Source of the DNA: Trueperaceae bacterium
GTDB taxonomy: Bacteria > Deinococcota > Deinococci > Deinococcales > Trueperaceae
Reading direction: 5' to 3'
Length of the DNA stretch: 54,349 nt
NCBI GenBank assembly: GCA_036381035.1
Contig: DASVDQ010000084.1
Span: forward strand, 1 to 54,349
Part shown: in pieces, positions 8,359 to 16,318 of the stretch
Layout: each line of letters begins with the position of its first letter
How positions within the stretch are numbered: the first letter of the stretch is position 1
Program-made: the position numbers and the translations under genes
The notes under the pieces: model-generated
What the model was told of the DNA's origin: nothing
What the model saw: the letters and a program-made list of their open reading frames with translations, nothing else
Database searches by the model: none

Positions 8359-9114
8359 ATGAACCGCACCCTGCGCGCCCTGCTCACGGCCACCGCGGCC
8401 GCCCTCGCCCCGCTCCTGGCCGCCTGCGGCGAGGACGGCGCCGCCGGGCTGGCACCCACCGAGAACGGCCTCCACGCCTCCCATGACGACCACGTTGCCA
8501 CCGGCCACGCTGCCACCATGACCGCTTCCGGCATGCGGGCCGAGCACGTCTCGGCACGCGCCCACATCGCACCGCCGGCGGGCCACCACGAGGCCCACCA
8601 GTCGGCGCTGCCCGCGGGCGAGCTGCCCGGCACGTCGCTCTTCCACCTGTCCAGCGCCTGGACAGACCAGGACGGCGCGGCCTTCGCGCTGCCCGACCTG
8701 CGCGGCCGGCCCTCCGTGTTCGTGATGTTCTACGGCGACTGCACCACGGCCTGTCCGCTGCTCGTCAAGGCCGCCGAGGACATCGAGGGCGCCCTGCCCG
8801 CCGAGCTGAGGGGCGAGGTCCAGTTCGTGATGGTCTCGTTCGCGACCGAGGTGGACACGCCCGCCAAGCTCAAGGCCTACGCGGCGAGCAAGGGCCTCGA
8901 GCGCGACGGGTGGCACTGGCTGGTCGGCTCGCCGCTGCAGACGCGGCAGCTCGCGGCGCTGCTCGGCGTGCAGTACCGCGACCTCGGCGACGGCACGTTC
9001 GCGCACTCGAACGTCGTGACGGTCCTCGACCGCGAGGGCGTGCCGGTCGCGCGCCTCGAGGGCCTCGGCGCCGACCTCGAGCCGGCCGTGGGAGCGCTGC
9101 TCGGCGCCATCTAG
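8359..9114 (+). CDS. Sco1/SenC family copper-binding lipoprotein
   Basis: 251 residues. The lipobox LAAC with Cys23 indicates a lipoprotein; a His- and Met-rich linker (about 40-95) follows and may bind copper. The thioredoxin-like Sco domain contains the copper-binding CTTAC motif (CxxxC) and the distal His in FAHSNVV. Sco proteins deliver copper to extracytoplasmic cuproenzymes, classically the CuA site of cytochrome oxidase; here the position behind nirK-nirV suggests copper loading of NirK. Start ATG at 8359 with GAGGAGAGGGG upstream. Last gene of the operon. Confidence 0.9.
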   Translation: MNRTLRALLTATAAALAPLLAACGEDGAAGLAPTENGLHASHDDHVATGHAATMTASGMRAEHVSARAHIAPPAGHHEAHQSALPAGELPGTSLFHLSSAWTDQDGAAFALPDLRGRPSVFVMFYGDCTTACPLLVKAAEDIEGALPAELRGEVQFVMVSFATEVDTPAKLKAYAASKGLERDGWHWLVGSPLQTRQLAALLGVQYRDLGDGTFAHSNVVTVLDREGVPVARLEGLGADLEPAVGALLGAI

Positions 9115-9219
9115 CTGGCGCGTTCGGCGCGCACTGCCCTGCTGTGGGCGTACAGCAGCCGACCAACGCGAGCATCACCCGCCGCCGCGCGGCCGACCCG
9201 GCACGGGCGCTCTCTCGCC

Positions 9220-10098
9220 TCAGCCCAGCGCGTTCACGGCGGCCCTGACGCGGCCGCCGCTCGCCTCCAGTGCCGCACGAGCCGCCGCGGCGTCGACACC
9301 CGTGAGGCCCATGACGATCGCCACGCGGATGTCCCGGTCCGCGCGCCGTAGCAGCTCCCGCGCCTCCTCGACGTTCCGCCCGGTGGCGCGGGCGACGATC
9401 CCGGCCGCCCGCTCGACGAGCTTGGCGTTCAGCGGGCGCATCCCGACCATGAGGTTGTCGTACGAGCCGCCCAGGCGGACCATCACGGCCGTCGAGAGAG
9501 CGTTCAGGGCGGCCTTCTGCGCCGTCCCCGCCGCCAGGCGGGTGCTGCCGGCCAGCACCTCTGGCCCCGTGTCGAGCAGCACGCCCACCTGGGCGGCCTC
9601 GAGCAGGGGGGTGCCGGGGTTGTTCGCGATGCCGACGGTGAAGGCCCCCAGCGCCCCGGCGCGCCGCACGGCGGCGACCGTGTAGGGCGTGCGCCCGCTC
9701 GCCGCCAGCCCCACGACGGCGTCGTCGCGGCCCACGCCGGCGCGCTCCAGGTCGTCGACGGCCGCCTCGACGTCGTCCTCGGCGCCCTCCTTCGCCCGCG
9801 ACTGCGCCTCGCCGCCGCCCGCCATCAGGACGACGGCGTCGTCGTAACCGAACGTCGGCGCCAGCTCGGCCGCGTCGAGGACGCCCAGGCGGCCGGACGT
9901 GCCCGCCCCCACGTAGACCAGCCGCCCGCCCGCGGCCAGACGCGCCTCGACGCCCTCGGCGGCCCGCGTCAGGGCCGGCAGCGCGCGCTCCACGGCGGCG
10001 ATCGCTCGCGCGTTGGCAGCCGTCACGGCCGCGAGGATCCTGCCGGTGTCCCAGGTGTCGAGGCCCGCGTACCGCGGGTCGATCGCTTCGGTGCTCAC
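9220..10098 (-). CDS. murQ: N-acetylmuramic acid 6-phosphate etherase
   Basis: 292 residues, the family length. Cleaves the lactyl ether of MurNAc 6-phosphate to give GlcNAc 6-phosphate and D-lactate in cytosolic peptidoglycan recycling. Visible features: the opening STEAIDPRYAGLDTW, the SIS-domain phosphate loop VGAGTSGRLGVLDAAELAPTFG, GLAASGRTPYT, KAALNALSTAVMV and a C-terminal UBA-like helix set. The GTG at 10098 has GGAGGAG upstream and overlaps the acetyltransferase stop by 4 nt (GTGA), so the two are translationally coupled. It ends an operon led by the GntR regulator. Confidence 0.96.
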   Translation of the reverse strand: MSTEAIDPRYAGLDTWDTGRILAAVTAANARAIAAVERALPALTRAAEGVEARLAAGGRLVYVGAGTSGRLGVLDAAELAPTFGYDDAVVLMAGGGEAQSRAKEGAEDDVEAAVDDLERAGVGRDDAVVGLAASGRTPYTVAAVRRAGALGAFTVGIANNPGTPLLEAAQVGVLLDTGPEVLAGSTRLAAGTAQKAALNALSTAVMVRLGGSYDNLMVGMRPLNAKLVERAAGIVARATGRNVEEARELLRRADRDIRVAIVMGLTGVDAAAARAALEASGGRVRAAVNALG

Positions 10099-11144
10099 GT
10101 CCCTCCTCCGCTCCGCCCGGCCGGCAGAGGCGCCTGCGCCCGCTGGTAGGTGCGCCAGGCCCGCGCGCCCAGGCGGCCGTAGAAGGCGCCCAGGGTCGTC
10201 CAGTTGATGATGACGTCGGTGACCCCGCGCTGGCGCAGCGCCGCCGCCGCGCCGCGCACCATGGCGAGCCCGACGCCGCCGCCGCGAGCCTCGGGCGCCA
10301 CGCCGAGCGGCCCGATCGCGCCCAGCCGTCCGCCGGGGAGCTCGCGCTCCAGCGCGGCGGACCAGTGCAGGCCCGGCGAGGTGACGCTCTCGCGGCCCAG
10401 GAACGCGACGCAGAACCCCTCGGCTCCTGCCGAGGCGCCACCCGGATGAGCGCTCGTGCGCTCTACCGTGAACGCGGTGGCGCCGCCCGCCAGGTAAGAG
10501 GCCACCTCCTCGGCCCAGCGGCCCGGGAAGGCGCGGGTCACGAACCCCAGCGCGCCCTGGGGGTCGTCGTCCCGCAGACGCCAGCCGGTGGGCATGGGCG
10601 CCTCCGGCAGCGGTGGGCGCAGGTCGAGGTGCAGGTCGTGCTCGAGAGCGGCGAAGCGCGCGCCCCGTCGCCTCAGCAGCCGCCACGCCGCCGGCGGCGC
10701 CTCCAGCGGCACGCCGGGGAGGAGGTGGTCGGCGTCCGAGCCGAACCGCGCCTCGCGGGCGCCCGCGGCGGCGAGGCGGTCCAGGAGCGCGTCGAGGAGG
10801 GCCGAGCCGATGCCGCGGCCCTGGTGCTCGACCGGCACGGCGAGCGAGGAGACCCAGGCCGCGCCCCGTGGCTGCCAGGGCGAGGCCGGCAGCTTCCCGT
10901 GCGCGTAGCCGGCGAGCTCGCCGCCCGCGAACGCGCCGAGGAGGAAGGAGGGATCGTGATGACGTGACGCCAGGCGCTCGCGCCACAGCGCCGCGGAGAG
11001 CGGGTAGGGGTTGGCCGGCAGCCGCGCCCAGGCGGCGTTCCACAGCTCCGGCACGCGCTCGGCCTCGGCGGGGGAGAGCGGCCTGATCACGAGGGGGCCG
11101 GGCCGGTCCACGGCGCGGCCGTGCCGGTCCACCGCGCTGCTCAC
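10095..11144 (-). CDS. GNAT family acetyltransferase with two tandem domains
   Basis: 349 residues. Domain 1 (about 18-165) has the acetyl-CoA loop in VEHQGRGIGSALLDALLDRL; domain 2 (about 185-340) has a second one in APEARGGGVGLAMVRGAA. The acceptor substrate is unknown. Placement between a GntR regulator and murQ, with one base separating it from the former and a GTGA overlap with the latter, makes an amino sugar or muropeptide fragment a reasonable candidate, but that is inference from context. GTG start at 11144. Confidence 0.85.
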   Translation of the reverse strand: MSSAVDRHGRAVDRPGPLVIRPLSPAEAERVPELWNAAWARLPANPYPLSAALWRERLASRHHDPSFLLGAFAGGELAGYAHGKLPASPWQPRGAAWVSSLAVPVEHQGRGIGSALLDALLDRLAAAGAREARFGSDADHLLPGVPLEAPPAAWRLLRRRGARFAALEHDLHLDLRPPLPEAPMPTGWRLRDDDPQGALGFVTRAFPGRWAEEVASYLAGGATAFTVERTSAHPGGASAGAEGFCVAFLGRESVTSPGLHWSAALERELPGGRLGAIGPLGVAPEARGGGVGLAMVRGAAAALRQRGVTDVIINWTTLGAFYGRLGARAWRTYQRAQAPLPAGRSGGGT

Positions 11145-11145
11145 C

Positions 11146-11970
11146 TCAGTACGACCGGAGGTCGAGGGCCATGCGGTAGATGTCGCCCCGGTAGGCGCTG
11201 CGGACGAACTCGAAGGGGCGGCCGTCGTCGCCGTGCGTGGTGCGCTCGAGGGCCAGCACCGGCACGGAGCGCGCGATGCCGAGGACGCGGCACTCGTGCT
11301 CGGTCGGCAGGCGAGCGGCGATCGTCTGCCGGGCCCTCGACGGCTTGATGCCGAACTGGCCCTCCAGGGTCCTGTAGAGGCTGCCGGTCTCGGCCAGGCG
11401 CTCGAGGGAGAGGCCCGCCAGGTCGCTGCGCAGATAGGCGTCCTGCAGGGCGAGGGGCTCGCCCGTGGCGGTGCGCAGCCTGGTCAGCCTCAGCACCGGC
11501 GTGCCGACGTCGTGGCCGAGAGCGTGGGCCGTGTGGTCGTCGGCGGGCACGACCTCGGCGGCGAGGAGCCGGGCGCCCGGCTGGAAGCCGAGGTTGCGCG
11601 CCTCGTCGGTGAAGCCGAGGACGCGGTCGATGACCTGCTCCACCGGGCGCGGCCTGACGAACGTGCCGGAGCCCTGGCGCTGCTCGACGACACCGGCGGC
11701 GACGAGCTCCTCGAAGGCGCGCCTCACCGTCATGCGCGAGAGTCCCAGGCCGAGGGCCAGGCCGCGCTCCGACGGCAGGGCCGCGCCGGCGGGCAGGTCG
11801 CCGTCGGCGATGGCCCTGGCGAGCTGGTCGCGGAGCTGCAGGTAGGCGGGCGTGGGCAGAGACTTGTCGACGGTGAGCTCGAGACCGGCCGCGCGCGTCG
11901 CCGCCGCGCGGCCAGACCGGCCCGAAGGCGCCCCCGACGCCGCCCGCTCGCTCACAGTGCTGCCCGCCAT
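11146..11970 (-). CDS. GntR/HutC family transcriptional regulator with UTRA domain
   Basis: 274 residues. The winged helix at about 38-105 contains YLQLRDQLARAI, the LPSERGLALGLGLSRMTVRRAFEEL recognition region (shown in parts) and the wing QRQGSGTFV. The UTRA ligand domain follows (about 120-270), with LALQDAYLRSDL and PVLALERTT segments. Regulators of this subgroup usually sense phosphorylated amino sugars (NagR, DasR). It is the first gene of the murQ operon and divergent from the ABC transporter, so it probably controls both by way of the TGGTNTA-type half-sites between them. Start ATG at 11970 behind GAGGAG. Confidence 0.9.
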   Translation of the reverse strand: MAGSTVSERAASGAPSGRSGRAAATRAAGLELTVDKSLPTPAYLQLRDQLARAIADGDLPAGAALPSERGLALGLGLSRMTVRRAFEELVAAGVVEQRQGSGTFVRPRPVEQVIDRVLGFTDEARNLGFQPGARLLAAEVVPADDHTAHALGHDVGTPVLRLTRLRTATGEPLALQDAYLRSDLAGLSLERLAETGSLYRTLEGQFGIKPSRARQTIAARLPTEHECRVLGIARSVPVLALERTTHGDDGRPFEFVRSAYRGDIYRMALDLRSY

Positions 11971-12022
11971 CGACCAGCCTCCTCGCCACGGGCGCCTCGC
12001 TCGTCGGACGCCGTCGCCGTCG

Positions 12023-12048
12023 AGTGGTTGCGTACCACTTCTATACCA
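12023..12048. promoter_or_regulatory. Operator candidate near the gntR promoter
   Basis: AGTGGT-TGCGT-ACCACT (12023-12039) is a perfect 6-bp inverted repeat. CTATACCA (12041-12048), on the minus strand TGGTATAG, matches the half-site of NagR/DasR operators (TGGTNTANACCA). A minus-strand -10-like TATAGA (12040-12045) is embedded in it, so binding here would repress gntR. Confidence 0.55.
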
Positions 12049-12134
12049 TCCTGACGGGGCTCGTTACGTCCTGCCGCCGGTCAGGGGAGAGCACGGCCGG
12101 CCCCCGCCGGTCTCTTAATGCTCCCCGTCACCCC

Positions 12135-12163
12135 TTGTGAGTGGTACAGGGCTGGTCTATCCT
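12135..12163 (+). promoter_or_regulatory. Promoter and operator half-sites for the ABC transporter operon
   Basis: TTGTGA (12135-12140), a 17-base spacer and TATCCT (12158-12163) make a good sigma-70-type promoter 41 nt before the gene start. AGTGGT (12140-12145) and TGGTCTAT (12153-12160) repeat the elements found at 12023-12048 and overlap the spacer and -10, so the GntR protein could repress or be inducer-released here. Confidence 0.55.
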
Positions 12164-12203
12164 GGCGCAGCCGTTCGCGAAGGCGAAACCTTGGAGGTAC
12201 CGG

Positions 12204-13976
12204 ATGCACCGCAGAAACCGCTTGACCGTGCTGGTGGCCGCGCTGCTCGCCCTGGCCGGCGCGGCCCTGGCGCAGCCGAAGGTCGTGGACTACTCGAGCC
12301 TGGGCATGGAGCCCGGCACCGTAGGCGGCAGCATCACCCTGCCGCTCGGGGCGGCGCCGCCCACGTTCCTCTACTACGCGCAGATCGACAACGCCACCCA
12401 GACCCTCACCGGCCAGGTGTTCGACTCCCTCGTCGAGTTCAACCTCGAGACCTACGAGCTCGAGCCGGGCCTGGCGGCGAGCTGGGACGTCTCCGAGGAC
12501 GGCACCGTCTACACCTTCCACCTGCGCGAGGGCGTCACGTGGCACGACGGCGAGCCTTTCACGGCCGAGGACGTCGTGTTCACCTACGAGAACATCATCG
12601 CGAACCCCGAGGCGCGCGCCGGCGACGCCGCCCAGTTCACGTTCACCGTCGAGGGCGAGCAGCGTCAGGTGACCTTCGAGGCGCCCGACGACAACACCGT
12701 CGTCATGACGCTCCCGGCCCCGTCCGCCGCGTTCCTGCTGCAGCAGCGCTTCCCGATCATGCCGAAGCACAAGCTGCTGGAGTTCAGCGTCGAGGGCGGC
12801 GCCCAGCCCGGCGACATCAACAACGCCTGGCCGACCGACGTCGACCTCTCGGAGGTCGTGGGCACCGGTCCGTTCATGTACGAGAGCTACACGCCCGGCC
12901 AGCTCGTGGTCCTGCGGCGCAACCCGAACTACTGGAAGCAGGACACCGCCGGCACGCAGCTCCCGTACCTCGAGGAGCTCCGCTACCTCGTGGTGCAGGG
13001 CACCGAGGCCCAGACGGCGCAGTTCCTGGCCGGCAACCTCGACCAGCTCAACATCTCGGGCGCGCAGTTCCCGAACTTCAAGGACCTGGAGCAGCAGGGC
13101 TCCGGCTTCCACGTCGTCGTCAGCGACGCGCTGTTCGGCTCGCCGCCCCACGTCGCCTTCAACTTCGACGACCCGACCTTCGGCGAGCTGTTCTCGAACC
13201 ACGAGTTCCGCAAGGCCATGGAGTTCGCCGTCAACCGCCAGCGCGTGATCGACGACGTCTACAACGGCCTCGCCACGCTCCCCGGCACGCCTACCGCACC
13301 CGCCGACGGCACGTTCTACGAGGACACCACCGGCCTCATGAACATGTACGACCTCGAGGCCGCCGCCGCGGCCCTCGACGCGCTGGGCGTGGTCGACAGC
13401 GACGGCGACGGCATCCGCAACATGCCGGGCGGCGGACCGAACCTGCAGTTCGGCCTCACCTACGCCTCCGACTCGCAGACCTTCACCGACATCGCCACGA
13501 TCGTCCAGAACGACTTCGCGCAGATCGGCATCCAGGCCGACCTCGTCGCCGTGCAGAACGCGGCGCTGCTCTCGACGGGCCTCGCCGGCGACTACCAGGC
13601 GATCATCGTGGCGCTGGGCAACCAGCCCGACCCCGAGCTCCGCAAGCCCATCTGGCAGCCGGGCGGCGCGCTCTACTACTGGCACCGCTCCACCCAGCCG
13701 GCCGAGCCGGGCGGCGAGCCGAACTTCGACGCCATGGCCGACTGGGAGCGCCGGGTCTACGAGATCTTCGACCAGGGCACGGTCATGGTCGACCAGGCGG
13801 CGCGCGTCGCGCTCTACAAGGAGTGGCAGCGCCTCAACGCCGAGTACGCGCCCGTGATCATGATCGCCAAGCCCACCAACGTCGCCGCCGTGTGGGACCA
13901 CGTCGGCAACTTCGTCTACAGCCTGGGCGTCATCCCCGGGTACAACCCCGTCCCGCTCTACACCGTCGAGCAGTGA
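12204..13976 (+). CDS. ABC transporter substrate-binding protein, family 5 (peptide/oligosaccharide type)
   Basis: 590 residues. Signal peptide at about 1-23 (RRNRLTVLV, then Ala/Leu-rich, ending ALA before QPK). The family-5 fold is shown by GQVFDSLVEFN, ASWDVSEDGTVYTFHLREGVTWHDGEPFTAEDVVF (in parts), LRRNPNYWK, HEFRKAMEFAVNRQ and the closing VIPGYNPVPLYTVEQ. It should bind a peptide or glycopeptide outside the membrane and pass it to the two following permeases. Context beside murQ and a NagR-like regulator suggests a muropeptide. Start ATG at 12204 with TGGAGGT 5 nt upstream. Confidence 0.92.
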   Translation: MHRRNRLTVLVAALLALAGAALAQPKVVDYSSLGMEPGTVGGSITLPLGAAPPTFLYYAQIDNATQTLTGQVFDSLVEFNLETYELEPGLAASWDVSEDGTVYTFHLREGVTWHDGEPFTAEDVVFTYENIIANPEARAGDAAQFTFTVEGEQRQVTFEAPDDNTVVMTLPAPSAAFLLQQRFPIMPKHKLLEFSVEGGAQPGDINNAWPTDVDLSEVVGTGPFMYESYTPGQLVVLRRNPNYWKQDTAGTQLPYLEELRYLVVQGTEAQTAQFLAGNLDQLNISGAQFPNFKDLEQQGSGFHVVVSDALFGSPPHVAFNFDDPTFGELFSNHEFRKAMEFAVNRQRVIDDVYNGLATLPGTPTAPADGTFYEDTTGLMNMYDLEAAAAALDALGVVDSDGDGIRNMPGGGPNLQFGLTYASDSQTFTDIATIVQNDFAQIGIQADLVAVQNAALLSTGLAGDYQAIIVALGNQPDPELRKPIWQPGGALYYWHRSTQPAEPGGEPNFDAMADWERRVYEIFDQGTVMVDQAARVALYKEWQRLNAEYAPVIMIAKPTNVAAVWDHVGNFVYSLGVIPGYNPVPLYTVEQ

Positions 13977-14016
13977 CGACGGGGCGGTAGAGTCGCAGTC
14001 GGTCCAACGCCGGGTC

Positions 14017-14037
14017 GGGCGAGGGAGCTCCTCGCCC
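14017..14037 (+). terminator. Hairpin after the binding-protein gene (possible attenuator)
   Basis: GGGCGAGG-GAGCT-CCTCGCCC forms an 8-bp stem with a 5-nt loop 40 nt after the stop codon. No T tract follows, so partial termination or 3'-end protection of the binding-protein message is more likely than full termination. Confidence 0.4.
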
Positions 14038-14050
14038 GCCCGGTCGTCTA

Positions 14051-14140
14051 CGGCGGCGGCAGAGCCCACCCGGCCGCGCAAGGCGGCAGCACGGACCGCG
14101 CGGCCGTACCAGGCGGCGGCACAGGCCGCGCAGCGGAGCC
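14051..14140. repeat. 30-bp imperfect tandem repeat, 3 copies
   Basis: Units at 14051-14080, 14081-14110 and 14111-14140 each open with (C/A)GGCGGC(G/A)GC and share GGCC/CCGCG cores. They fill the gap between the binding protein and permease genes, right before the permease ribosome-binding site. Confidence 0.6.
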
Positions 14141-14161
14141 GGGCGAGGGCGCGGAGGGCCC

Positions 14162-15133
14162 GTGCTTGTCTACGTGATCAGGCGCATCGCCGTGATGGTC
14201 CCGACGCTGTTCCTGGTGTCGGTCGTCTGCTTCTTCGTCATCCAGATCGCGCCCGGGTCGTTCACCGACCGCTACCTCGAGGACCCGCGCATGAGCCCCG
14301 CCCAGGTGGCGCGCATCCAGCAGCAGCTCGGCCTCGACCGGCCCGCTCACGAGCAGTTCCTGCGCTGGGTGGGCGGCATCGTCGCGCGCGGCGACTTCGG
14401 CTTCAGCTTCTTCGCCAACAGGCCGGTGTGGAGCGTGATCGGCGAGCGCCTGTGGTGGACGGTGCTCGTGGCCGGCATCACGATGGTCTTCGCCTGGGTC
14501 GTGGCCGTGCCGCTCGGCATCTACACGGCCCTGCGGCGCAACGGCGTCACCGACTTCTTCGCCAGCTTCGTGGGCTACGTCGGCCTCGCCACCCCCGACT
14601 TCCTCGTGGCGCTGCTGCTCGTGTCGCTGGTGCTGCAGTCCGGCGGGACGAACGTGGGCGGGCTGTTCAGCCCGCAGTACATCGCCGCGCCGTGGAGCTG
14701 GGCTAGGTTCCTCGACTTCCTCAACCACATGTGGATACCGGTGCTGGCGATCGGCACGGGCAGCATCGCCGCGGTCATGAGGCAGATGCGCGCGAACCTT
14801 CTCGACGTGCTGAACGCCGACTACGTGCGCACGGCCCGCTCGAAGGGCCTGCCGGAGCGCCGGGTCATCAACAGGCACGCCGTGCGCACCGCGCTCAACC
14901 CGCTGGTCTCGCTCGCCGGCCTCAGCCTGCCCGAGCTGATCAACGGGACGATCATCGCCAGCATCGTCCTGAACCTCCCGACGATCGGGCCGCTGCTCTA
15001 CGACTCGCTGATCAACAAGGACCAGTACGTCGCGATGTCGCTCCTGTTGCTCTCCAGCGTCCTGCTGATGGCGGGCAACCTCCTGGCCGACATCGCCCTC
15101 GCCTGGATCGACCCGCGGATCCGCTATGACTGA
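14162..15133 (+). CDS. ABC transporter permease, DppB/OppB type
   Basis: 323 residues. The N-terminal helix MLVYVIRRIAVMVPTLFLVS and QLGLDRPAHEQFLRW are typical of the B-type peptide permeases. About six transmembrane helices follow; the EAA loop is DYVRTARSKGLPERRVI, and the C-terminus WIDPRIRYD is the family ending. It pairs with the next gene to form the membrane channel for the binding protein upstream. GTG start at 14162 with GGAGGG upstream. No ATPase gene follows in the locus. Confidence 0.93.
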   Translation: MLVYVIRRIAVMVPTLFLVSVVCFFVIQIAPGSFTDRYLEDPRMSPAQVARIQQQLGLDRPAHEQFLRWVGGIVARGDFGFSFFANRPVWSVIGERLWWTVLVAGITMVFAWVVAVPLGIYTALRRNGVTDFFASFVGYVGLATPDFLVALLLVSLVLQSGGTNVGGLFSPQYIAAPWSWARFLDFLNHMWIPVLAIGTGSIAAVMRQMRANLLDVLNADYVRTARSKGLPERRVINRHAVRTALNPLVSLAGLSLPELINGTIIASIVLNLPTIGPLLYDSLINKDQYVAMSLLLLSSVLLMAGNLLADIALAWIDPRIRYD

Positions 15134-15189
15134 GGGCCGCGCGAGAACCGCCGTCGTCGGGCGCCGCGCCGGAGCGACCCCGCCGCCGC

Positions 15190-15205
15190 GGGCGGGGGCC
15201 CGCCC
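15190..15205 (+). promoter_or_regulatory. GC hairpin abutting the permease start codon
   Basis: GGGCGG-GGGC-CCGCCC ends directly before the GTG at 15206 and would cover the ribosome-binding region. It may dampen translation of the second permease, or the true start may differ. Confidence 0.3.
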
Positions 15206-16318
15206 GTGAGCGAGCCCGAACGCCTCCTTCGTCGCCGCACGCGACACCGCGGCGAGGGGCGCACGCCGCTCCAGCTGGCGTGGCGCCGGTTCCGGCGCTC
15301 GCGGTCGGGCATGGTCGGCGGCGTCGTGCTCGTCGTCCTGTACCTCATCGCACTGTTCTCGCAGTTCCTCGCGCCGTACTCGATAACGCGGCAGTACCCA
15401 GCGGTCTACCAGCCGCCGCAGCGGCTGCACTTCCTCCACGAGGGCCGGCTGGTGTGGCCGTACGTGCGCCCGATGGTGCAGGAGCGCGACCCCGTGACGT
15501 TCCGCCGCCGCTTCGTCGAGGACACCAGCGAGCGGCTGCCGCTGCGCCTGTTCGTGAGGGGCGATCCCTACCGGTTCCTCGGGCTCATACCCAGCGACAG
15601 GCACCTCTTCGGCGTCGAGGGCGGCACGTTCTTCGCGCTCGGCACCGACCGCTTCGGCCGCGACCTCCTCTCGCGCGTCCTCGTCGGCTCGCAGGTGTCA
15701 CTGACCGTGGGGATCATCGGCATCGCCATCTCCTTCGCCATCGGCATCTTCATCGGCGGCCTGTCCGGCTACTACGGAGGCTGGGTCGACCAGGTCCTGC
15801 AGCGGTTCATCGAGGTGCTGCTCTCGTTCCCGCGGCTGCCCATACTGCTCGCCCTCGCCACCGTGATCCCGCCGTCGTGGCCGTCCACGTGGGTGTACGC
15901 GGGGATCGTGGCGGTCCTGGCCGTGATCGGCTGGGCCAGCCTCGCCCGCGTCGTCAGGGGCCAGGTGCTGGCCGTGCGCGAGGTCGACTTCGTGTCCGCC
16001 GCCAGGGCGCTGGGCGCACGCGACGTGTCTATCGTCGTCAAGCACGTCGTCCCGAACCTGACCTCGTACCTGATCGTCGCGGCCACGCTGGCGCTGCCCG
16101 GCTACATCCTGGGCGAGAGCACGCTGTCGTTCCTCGGCCTCGGCATCAAGGAGCCCATGACGTCCTGGGGCCTGCTGCTGAAGGACGCGCAGAGCTTCGA
16201 GGCCCTGCGGCTCTACCCCTGGCTGCTCGCGCCCGGCGCGCTCATCGTCGTCTCCGTCCTGGCCTTCAACTTCGTCGGCGACGCCCTGCGCGACGCCGCC
16301 GACGTGCGCACGCAGTGA
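15206..16318 (+). CDS. ABC transporter permease, DppC/OppC type
   Basis: 370 residues, longer than the usual 280-310. The first transmembrane helix (about 37-57) is followed by an unusually long external segment (about 60-145) before the FGTDRFGRDLL-type motif (here LGTDRFGRDLLSRVLVGS). Five further helices, the EAA loop DFVSAARALGARDVSIV and the ending VGDALRDAADVRTQ are all present. It completes the transporter; ATP hydrolysis must be supplied by ATPases encoded elsewhere. The GTG start lies beneath a strong hairpin. The stop overlaps the next gene by 4 nt (GTGA). Confidence 0.92.
   Translation: MSEPERLLRRRTRHRGEGRTPLQLAWRRFRRSRSGMVGGVVLVVLYLIALFSQFLAPYSITRQYPAVYQPPQRLHFLHEGRLVWPYVRPMVQERDPVTFRRRFVEDTSERLPLRLFVRGDPYRFLGLIPSDRHLFGVEGGTFFALGTDRFGRDLLSRVLVGSQVSLTVGIIGIAISFAIGIFIGGLSGYYGGWVDQVLQRFIEVLLSFPRLPILLALATVIPPSWPSTWVYAGIVAVLAVIGWASLARVVRGQVLAVREVDFVSAARALGARDVSIVVKHVVPNLTSYLIVAATLALPGYILGESTLSFLGLGIKEPMTSWGLLLKDAQSFEALRLYPWLLAPGALIVVSVLAFNFVGDALRDAADVRTQ

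Noticed and set aside
12081-14081. 666-codon minus-strand open frame opposite the binding-protein gene
   Set aside because: Antisense to a clear family-5 binding protein; no domain or start signal.
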